A stretch of 24,676 nt of DNA from Bremia lactucae. Taxonomy: Eukaryota > Oomycota > Peronosporomycetes > Peronosporales > Peronosporaceae. The stretch is taken from contig NC_090617.1 in the NCBI RefSeq assembly GCF_004359215.1, forward strand, positions 4,923,238 to 4,947,913, written 5' to 3'. The notes under the pieces were generated by a model. That model did no database searches and was not told the DNA's origin. It was given only the letters and a program-made list of their open reading frames with translations. Each line of letters opens with the position of its first letter. The first letter of the stretch is position 1. The position numbers and the translations under genes were made by a program. Below are positions 18,488 through 24,676 of this stretch, piece after piece.

Positions 18488-18916
18488 TGTAACGGGGAGT
18501 ATCGTTACATGAAAATGATTTGTTGATTAATTTATTAATTAAAAGGTAGAGAATATTTGGAGAATATTACTTTACATGGTAATATTCTAAAAGCTTATCC
18601 AATGGTAGATAAAGACCATTAAATCTACTATTCCGCGGTCCAGTCAGCGCTGGACGCGCGCAATGAGAAAGACAGATAAGACTTTATTACATACTTTGTA
18701 TTAGTTTATAATTAAGTTAGTACGATGTACATAGACCAGAAGAATTTAATTTTATTAATACGGTTTTCATTTAATCCTCTTCAAAGTAAGTGTTTTAAAG
18801 AGAGTCTTCCTCTGCACATATTAGTGTACGTGAAGTGACGTGAGGCACCAATCGCACTGAGGCAGTGCGAATTGGACTCGTACTGAAGCAGTACAAGGCA
18901 GTAGTGCCCCGTTACA
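18488..18916 (+). repeat. 5' LTR (429 bp)
   Basis: Ends are perfect 10-bp inverted repeats, TGTAACGGGG and CCCCGTTACA, giving the canonical TG...CA. The body is AT-rich with an inner hairpin (GAATATTA/TAATATTC, about 18561-18587). The last ~130 bases match 1-131. Gag starts 50 bp after the end. Confidence 0.93.
18848..18897 (+). repeat. Two tandem hairpins near the LTR 3' end (second copy)
   Basis: Hairpin one is 18848-18875, with arms CCAATCGCACTG and CAGTGCGAATTGG around AGG. Hairpin two is 18877-18897, a 9-bp stem with one mismatch around AAG. They are equivalent to 63-91 and 92-114. Relative to that copy, the pair C66-G88 has become A18851-T18872, and the bulged A on the right arm is kept. 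Confidence 0.85.
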
Positions 18917-18966
18917 CCTGCTAGCCCTTTGAAGTCCGTCCAAGGACCACAGTTCCATCATCTAAC

Positions 18967-19959
18967 ATGGACATGTCAGATGATAATGGAAACACGCATC
19001 ACGTTTCGCATGATAGCTACTCGTTCCTAAGTGACATAGAAAGGAGTGCGGTCGAACGAATGAGTGGACCGTAGGGAACGATGCATCTTGACCATGCTGT
19101 CCGGTTTAGACAGAGATGCCCTCCATTCAGCCATCGCCAAGTTCATACAACATGAATTTGACGAGGTGAAGGAGACGGTAGTTTTGCTTAATCAGCAAGG
19201 CTCTCAACAGGCAAAACAGCTGAGATTACAACAAGTACAGACTTCTGCACCTGGGATGATGCACACGCGGCATTCCGAAACCTAAAAGATTAACAATTCT
19301 AAGTATAGGGGAGCCGAAGAAGACTCATTCTTAAGATGATTTGTCGAGTTGGACGATGCCATAAGGGCTCGTCACATCGTCGACGAGCAAATGGAAGTCG
19401 CATATTCTCAGTCAAATTTGGCAGGTCGTGCCAAAACTTGGGCACTAGGCCTTAAGTTGCGCGACCCATATGTCTTTGAGTCGCTAGAAGCTTTTAAAAC
19501 CCGGCTCAAACAGACGTTTGAACCGCCTAGGGCTGAGTTCAGAGCTCGATCAGAGCTTCTGAAACTCAAGCAATGCGAGCGTGATGTTCACACTTTTGCT
19601 CAGCACATACGACTCTTAGCGAGTTGTATCACAAACAATACAGTTCATGAGCACACGTTAATTACGGTGTTCATGCAAGGTCTTACGGATGGTCCCGTAA
19701 AGACCCACCTGTTCCGCTTGGAACTGGATACGCTTGAAGAAGCAATATCCGTTGCGGAACAGGAGGACTTTAGCTTGAGACAGGGTCAAGCTAGTTCGTC
19801 GTCATGTCGTCATCCTAGATGACACAAACTAAGAGGTCCAGAACCTATGGACCTCTCTCATGTCGAAAGCGAGAAACCTCGCTTTTCGCACATCAAGCGA
19901 TTGCAGAAATGCAATCGCTGTCAAAAATCAGGACACTATGCTCATGAGTGCAGTGCCTA
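18967..19959 (+). pseudogene. Gypsy gag with CCHC zinc knuckle, broken
   Basis: Starts at ATG 18967 (MDMSDDNGN). A stop at about 19057 (TAG) and a frame change lead into 19064-19285 ('LDRDALHSAIAKFIQHEFDE'). A second break leads to 19349-19822, the retrotransposon gag core ('QSNLAGRAKTWALGLKLRDP', 'VFMQGLTDGPVKTHLFRLEL', 'SVAEQEDFSLRQ'). A TGA at 19820-19822 is followed in the same frame by a nucleocapsid zinc knuckle at 19910-19951 (C-x2-C-x4-H-x4-C, all four ligands present), then TAG at 19958-19960. Gag forms the particle and its knuckle packages the RNA. Three breaks make it non-functional. Confidence 0.87.
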
Positions 19960-19960
19960 G

Positions 19961-20781
19961 AGAATCGTAGGCTCAAATATGTTAAGCGCGACATCCCTCC
20001 AACGAGGATGACGGTGCGTCTAGCGACAGGCGCATCGATAACAGTGATGAAACGCGTAGTGAAATTTCACTACACGTTAAGATATTTACAGTATGATGAT
20101 GATTTTATCCTACTGGATTTGGATGACAAATTTGATGTCATCCTAGGTTTACCTTGGCTCAGAAAATACGAGCCAAGGATCAGCTGGCAGCATCGATCCG
20201 TAAAGATGCCTGCCACTTGTTCATCAGACGGCCATCTGGTGAACGTCTTGGAGCATCCACAAGTGTGTGGATGTAATACGAGTGAGTGCGATGGCATCAC
20301 TTGTGGTACGGTCGTTAGTACGACTGCACAGGATCACATTGGGATTACCAATCCCATTGTGGAGTCAGCTGCCGGCGGCTGTGCGAATGCACAGGCAGCG
20401 CCGAAGGTCCATTACTCGAATAAGTCGAGTGGATTGAGATATGAATGTACGCCTAGCGGTCGACATTCAAGGAAGATACTGGTTGTCCGAAACGGACAAC
20501 ACGATGATCTAAAGTCGAGAAGAGAGTCGACCGTAGAGGACCCGACGGTGATAGCGCAATCACGGTCAGAAGACGTTGAGGGAATAAATCCCCACGTACT
20601 TGAGGGGAAATATTCTCAAATAGTTAATGCTGAAGTGACTAGACTCCAGCATCCCGAGAGATTGATCCCTCAGCAGCCTGTGAATAAATCCCAGGAAGAA
20701 ACCGAGACATTGAATATCTTGGTTAATGTAGGATCAAAAGTAGGCGCTTATGCTCTTGATCTGTATGCGCCTCCGAGTTAA
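19961..20781 (+). pseudogene. Gypsy protease remnant and protease-RT linker; catalytic motif missing
   Basis: The open frame resumes at the gag end and reads 'LKYVKRDIPPTRMTVRLATG' followed by 'YDDDFILLDLDDKFDVILGL' and 'PWLRKYEPRISWQHRSVKMP'. This is the C-terminal part of the gypsy aspartic protease, including the hydrophobic-hydrophobic-G flap-side strand. The N-terminal lobe with the catalytic D-(S/T)-G does not occur between the zinc knuckle (ends 19951) and this segment; only about 10 codons separate them. The rest of the frame (to TAA 20781) is a variable linker. A deletion at about 19952-19960 is the simplest explanation. Confidence 0.75.
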
Positions 20782-21002
20782 CGTCGGAGATAACTTAATT
20801 ACCAGCCCTAGAACTCAAGCGGTCATAGTAGTAGAATCAAGCAGATCTGCGTACTCGTCACAGAGGACGATTACGTAACGATATTCGGTCAGCGGTAATT
20901 TTTGCAGAGAACGAACGGGTTCTCAGTAGCTCATCGATGGATGGAAGTGTCCTCGGTCTGAAGACTCGGATTGAGAGATATACTACTCAATCCTGAAAGT
21001 CA

Positions 21003-22379
21003 CTTAAAACAAGTTCTTTATACAAGGATTTAATTGAATTCAGGGATGTATTCCCTGAAACAGTTCCATGCGAGTTGCGTAAGGATAAAAGCACTCGACA
21101 TGAGATCGAGCTCAAACCGTGCTCGAAGGACTGTGTCATGAAGCATTGGCCACTGCCTCGTGAACAAGTACTTGCGATCGATAAATTCTTTATCGATCGA
21201 TTAAAAGTAGGCCATGTGAGGGAGTCAACCTACCCACATAGCTCTCTGACCTTCTGTGTACGAAAGGTTACAGGGTGGGCGGATTATGCACGCATTCAAT
21301 AGACTGATAGCTGCAACGGTACCGGCTTAAACGGCGATACCTAGAAAGACGTAAATATAGATGGTTATGTCTAAGAGTACCAACTTTTCGTCTATGGATC
21401 TGATGGATGCATTTAATCAGATCCTATGCGTGAACAGGACATCCCGGAAACAGCAGTTGACAATCCCAGTGGGATGCGCTGGGAATGGCTAGTAATGCCT
21501 CAGGGGCTTAGTTACGCCCTTGCAAACTTACAACAGATGCGCAACGAATCTTTTGAGACCGGTGCGAGAATTCGCACCGAGTAATGTTGACGGTGTATTC
21601 GTCCATAGCCGACGCATGGACGTTAGACGGATGTGGAAGATCATAAAACTCACGTTCGTTAGGTTCTTACATTTGTGCGAAAGCATAGGTTGTATGCAAA
21701 CCTCAAGAAGTGTATATTCGCTGCAAGCGAAATACCACTTCTTGGGTGCATCGTCGGAAATCACGGCGTGCGCCCTGATCCTAAAAAAATCAAGGCAATT
21801 ACCAACGGCCAATTTTAGTCGATGTCAAGGGACTTAGAAAGTTTCTTGGTTTAGCGGCGTACTTGCACAAGTACTCTCGCAATTATGCTGAGATGACAGT
21901 ATCTCTCTCTCGTCTCTTTAGAAAAGACGAGAATTGGTTATGGAACGCTGATTGTCAGCGTTCATTTGAAGGCTTCAAGCAAACCTTGATGCAATTGCCC
22001 ATCTTGGCGTTTGCAGATCAAGACAGACCATTCCACGTGGTCTGTGACGCCAGCGATTACGCATTCGGCTGTGCGGTAATGCAATACGATACAGACGGCG
22101 CGGAGCGCGTCGTCTGTTATTAATCTCGTAAGCTGCAACCAGCTGAACGCAATTACTAAGTGCATGACAAGGAACTCTTTGCCATGAAATATGCATTGGC
22201 TAAATTTAGGGTCTATCTCCTAGGAGATAGACCGTTCAGCGTATATACGGACCATGCGTCATTACGCACGGCCGTAAATAGCCCACGCCTCTCGCAAAGA
22301 ATGGCGAGGTGGCTATCCTTCTTCGCGAAGAATAATTTCTCCGTTTGATATAAACCATGACGGCTTAATGTCGTCGCTG
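21003..22379 (+). pseudogene. Gypsy reverse transcriptase and RNase H, broken
   Basis: RT begins at about 21027 ('LYKDLIEFRDVFPETVP') and continues in frame 21075-21302 ('WPLPREQVLAIDKFF', 'RESTYPHSSLTFCVRK'). The palm is scattered over shifted frames ('MDLMDAFNQIL' at about 21393, 'EWLVMPQGLS' at about 21486). At the catalytic YxDD position the sequence reads N-V-D-G (21583-21594), followed by 'VFVHSR', so the second Asp is gone. From 21863 the frame is open into RNase H: 'FHVVCDASDYAFG' (catalytic Asp 22046-22048), TAA at 22121-22123, 'VHDKELFAMKYALAKFRVYL' and 'VYTDHASLRTAVNS'. In-frame stops follow Y, NY and SV. The homology ends sharply at 22379. Confidence 0.88.
22240..22379 (+). repeat. 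Inverted-repeat arm A (RNase H end)
   Basis: It pairs without gaps with the reverse complement of 24535-24674. I count 10 mismatches in 140 positions. The arm ends exactly where this gypsy copy ends. Confidence 0.9.
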
Positions 22380-22844
22380 CCTCTCTTTCACCTGTCGCGA
22401 AGGCGGGCTTGGAGGCTGGCGAATTTCCTCTGCGTGTTGCGGTTGGCAGCATGCCTATCGTAAATGCTTTCATTGATATTGTCAGCCAGCTCCAGGGTCT
22501 TCCCTTAACAATGATTCGCTTCAGTTATAGAAATCTTGAACTGATCAGTTTCCTAAATGAATCTGTCAATGATGTACAGATGGAGCAGAAGCAGCTGCAA
22601 GAGATTCAAAAGGGTACGAAGATTATGTTTACTAAGCTTAAAATGGGGGGGGGACTATTGCCCTAGGTGCTTTCCCGGCTGCATGAGATAGTTGCATGCT
22701 TCGGCCAGCGGGATTTTGGCTCTACACAGACCATTTAGGTAGCCTCAACAGCCTCCGAATGGGCGCAGCACAAGGACTGGTATGCGCGGACTAATCCACA
22801 TTTCAATGAAGCGATTTAGGTAAGCTGTCTGAAAGCAAGGCGGC
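22380..22844 (+). other. Unexplained segment between the two gypsy copies, with a short coding-like frame
   Basis: Not gypsy, LINE or MULE as far as I can tell. A plus-strand frame is open from the junction to TAG 22664-22666, about 95 codons. It reads 'LSPVAKAGLEAGEFPLRVAV' then 'GSMPIVNAFIDIVSQLQGLP', and ends in a heptad-like, coiled-coil-prone stretch ('NLELISFLNESVNDVQMEQK'). A nine-G run (22645-22653) precedes the stop. Further on, 'EWAQHKDWYARTNPHFNEAI' is also coding-like and is followed by GTAAGC (22820) and TTGCAG (ends 22879), a possible 60-nt intron. I recognise no family. It could be a host-gene fragment, an insertion between two elements, or chance. Confidence 0.4.
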
Positions 22845-24676
22845 TTAACAAGAACATAACACGAATTTTAAAATTGCAGTATTTAGGTCATCACGATTTC
22901 GAGGATCTTCGGACCCGACATGAGAATCTCCAAATTCAGCAGGATAATCTGGTTCGTGACCACAAGAATCTGTTAGGGATTCTTGATAAGGGTGGTCAGA
23001 TCCGTCCTCGGTAGAAACCTCGTACGGATGGTACGGGCGGAGCCGACCGACGAAAAGCGTAGGATGCGAACGCATCCTACGTGGCAATTCAACTGTGTAC
23101 GCATTGCCTCTGCGATGCAGTACACGGAAAGGCCCAATACTACTACCCACATTAGTGACTACACGCTTAGGTAAGTTTACGGTAGAGAGTATTACTAGCT
23201 CATTAATTTTAAATGAAAGAACGTTTGCTCTTACATGTTTGTCTGCGTTCCGTTTCTGACGATCTACTGCGTTAGCAATAGAATCCAGTACAAAATGGAT
23301 TACTGATTCTCGAGTCAGCAGAAATTCCTCCGCCGACTCATTTGTTTAGTCTTTTTCAGTGCGCTTTGTGCGCACTGCCATGAGATCACTCTCATCTTCG
23401 ATGTCGATTGCTTCGACATCGATATCACTCGCGTCGTTGATATTTTCGACGCGTGGTGAGCATGAGCCAGAATTGGATTTGCTCCTGCGAGTCCACCCCC
23501 CCTTAAACTAGAGGATCCCTCTAATTGGGTAAGTAAACGTGGATGGCGTAAGCCATTCACAAAGAACGGTGTATGCGTTGTAGACGCATGCACAGAATTA
23601 TTGATGGCGAATTCGACCATCGGTAAAAACTCGCTCCAATTCGGATACGATTGGACGTAACCTCGAAGTATCTCTTCGAGGACGCGATTTACGCGTTCTG
23701 TTTGACCATCCGTTTCCGGGTGATCAGATGTTGACATAGTCAGCCGTGTTCCGAGAGATCGGAACACGGATTGCCAGAACGCCGCCGTGAATCTCGGATC
23801 TCTATCCGAGACTAATTCACGGGGTAACCCATGGAGTTTGAATACCGTGTCGATAAAGACACGGGCACAACCCGGAGCCGTAATCGACTCTGGTACCGCA
23901 GCAAGGTGTACCATCTTGCTGAATCTGTCTACAAAAACAAGGATTCCATTGTTTTTGTGTTCGTCTTCGGGAAATCCGAAGACGAAGTCCATAGATACGG
24001 ACTGCCAACACTCTGCCGGAAGTGGTAGAGGTTGAAGAGGTGCACGGGATGAAGGGCTAGGCTTCACCCGTTGACAAACCTCGCAAGCACGAATGTACTT
24101 GCGCACAAACTGATACTGGCGGGGCCAGTAAAAGTATCGACTTACCGTGAGGTAAGTCTTCTCACGTCCACGATGTCCACTTGTTGGAGCATCGTGACAC
24201 TCATACATGATGCGCAAGCGCAAATCATTGTGAGTCGGGACGACGACACGTGGGGTGTCGCCGGTAACGGCTGTGTAATACAATAAGCCGTTACGTGTTG
24301 TGTATCGATCGGATGACGATCGATATAAAGCCGGTAGATATTTAAAAGATTTATCGGATGAATTCATTAAATGATCCATCAGACAAAGAAGGTCCTTATC
24401 TTCTTTATAGGCTTTCTTTATTTCATCAACTAAGGTTGATGATGGAACACTCGTAGTGAGTGTTGCAACAGTAAGATCACTTTTACTGTTGGGGTGCACT
24501 GCTGACTCGAAATCGGGTCGGCGTGATAACGCATCAGCGACGACATTAAGTCGTCCTGGTTTATATTCGACGGAGAAGTTATACTCCGCGAAGAAGGATA
24601 GCCACCTCGCCATTCTTTGCGAGAGGTGTGGGCTATTGACGGCCGTGCGTAATGACGCATGGTCCGTATATACGAT
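22845..24676 (-). pseudogene. Gypsy RNase H end, integrase and pol C-terminus (second copy), broken, runs off window
   Basis: Minus strand, open from the window edge. It starts in RNase H ('SLRTAVNSPHLSQRMARWLS') and then the 432-residue frame ending at 23315. With numbering from Met 24613, the HHCC zinc site is His140, His147, Cys177 and Cys180, and the integrase DD35E triad is Asp209, Asp270 and Glu306 ('SMDFVFGF', 'LVSDRDPRF', 'DGQTERVNR'), all present. A frame change at a G run (about 23497-23503) follows, and a TAA lies at about 23348-23350 in the restored frame. The tail continues through 23150-22845 ('IGPFRVLHRRGNAYTVELPR', 'FVGRLRPYHPYE'). A chromodomain, common in oomycete gypsy pol C-termini, is not reached. 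The integrase core is the best preserved transposon part in the window. Confidence 0.9.
24535..24674 (-). repeat. Inverted-repeat arm B (RNase H end)
   Basis: The partner of 22240-22379, with 130 of 140 positions identical by hand count. It belongs to the same gypsy family on the opposite strand. Confidence 0.9.

Larger units (their letters stand above)
18488..22379 (+). mobile_element. Gypsy-type LTR retrotransposon, 5' two-thirds, decayed
   Basis: Complete 5' LTR, leader, gag with zinc knuckle, protease remnant, RT and RNase H follow in Ty3/gypsy order. The copy breaks off inside the RNase H-integrase linker at 22379; integrase and the 3' LTR are absent. All genes contain stops or frameshifts. 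The bases before the LTR are CCAGG; the partner duplication cannot be found because the 3' end is missing. No primer-binding site starting with TGG follows the LTR directly. Confidence 0.9.

Noticed and set aside
18488..24676. A single gypsy element with one inverted half
   Set aside because: Both halves contain the same 140 bp of RNase H with 10 differences, so they come from two copies, not from inversion of one.
1..24676. tRNA, rRNA, CRISPR or bacterial-type operons
   Set aside because: No cloverleaf, rRNA core or spaced direct repeats seen; gene structure and elements are eukaryotic.

Overview
The window looks like a transposon-rich stretch of an oomycete nuclear genome (Phytophthora or downy-mildew type). 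The evidence is a gypsy-type LTR retrotransposon pol of the kind common in oomycetes, a LINE with RRM-like, OTU-like, endonuclease and reverse transcriptase segments, a FAR1/MULE-type transposase, and short introns (67-68 nt) whose donors fit GTRNGT or come close. The species cannot be fixed from the sequence alone. Nothing suggests a bacterial or viral replicon.

Layout. 1-131 is the 3' end of an LTR. 292-8094 (minus strand) is one badly decayed non-LTR retrotransposon. In its own 5'-to-3' order, from high to low coordinate, it has an ORF1-like part, an RRM-like segment, an OTU-like cysteine protease segment, an APE-type endonuclease, a reverse transcriptase with an FVDD site, and a C-terminal region. 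A 96-bp piece of gypsy RNase H is embedded in it. 8654-10540 (minus) is a decayed MULE-type transposase gene. 10541-12766 is AT-rich DNA without credible genes but with a possible solo LTR at 10951-11454.

The only two genes that look intact lie tail to tail between the transposons. The first is a four-exon gene (12767-15033, plus) for a PDZ plus coiled-coil protein of about 687 residues. The second is a single-exon gene (15164-18145, minus) for a 993-residue non-canonical poly(A)/uridylyl transferase with an unusual N-terminal extension. Only 130 bp separate their stop codons.

18488-22379 (plus) is a gypsy element with a complete 429-bp 5' LTR, a broken gag, a protease lacking its catalytic motif, a broken RT and RNase H, and no 3' half. 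22845-24676 (minus) is the RNase H/integrase end of a second copy of the same family, facing the first. The two copies share 140 bp at about 93% identity in inverted orientation. The roughly 465 bp between them is unexplained and carries a short coiled-coil-like reading frame.

Overall this is a small two-gene island in a graveyard of dead elements. The points most worth following are the paired hairpins at the LTR ends, which show a compensatory base change, the OTU-like protease inside the LINE, the N-terminal architecture of the nucleotidyltransferase, and the orphan segment between the inverted gypsy copies.
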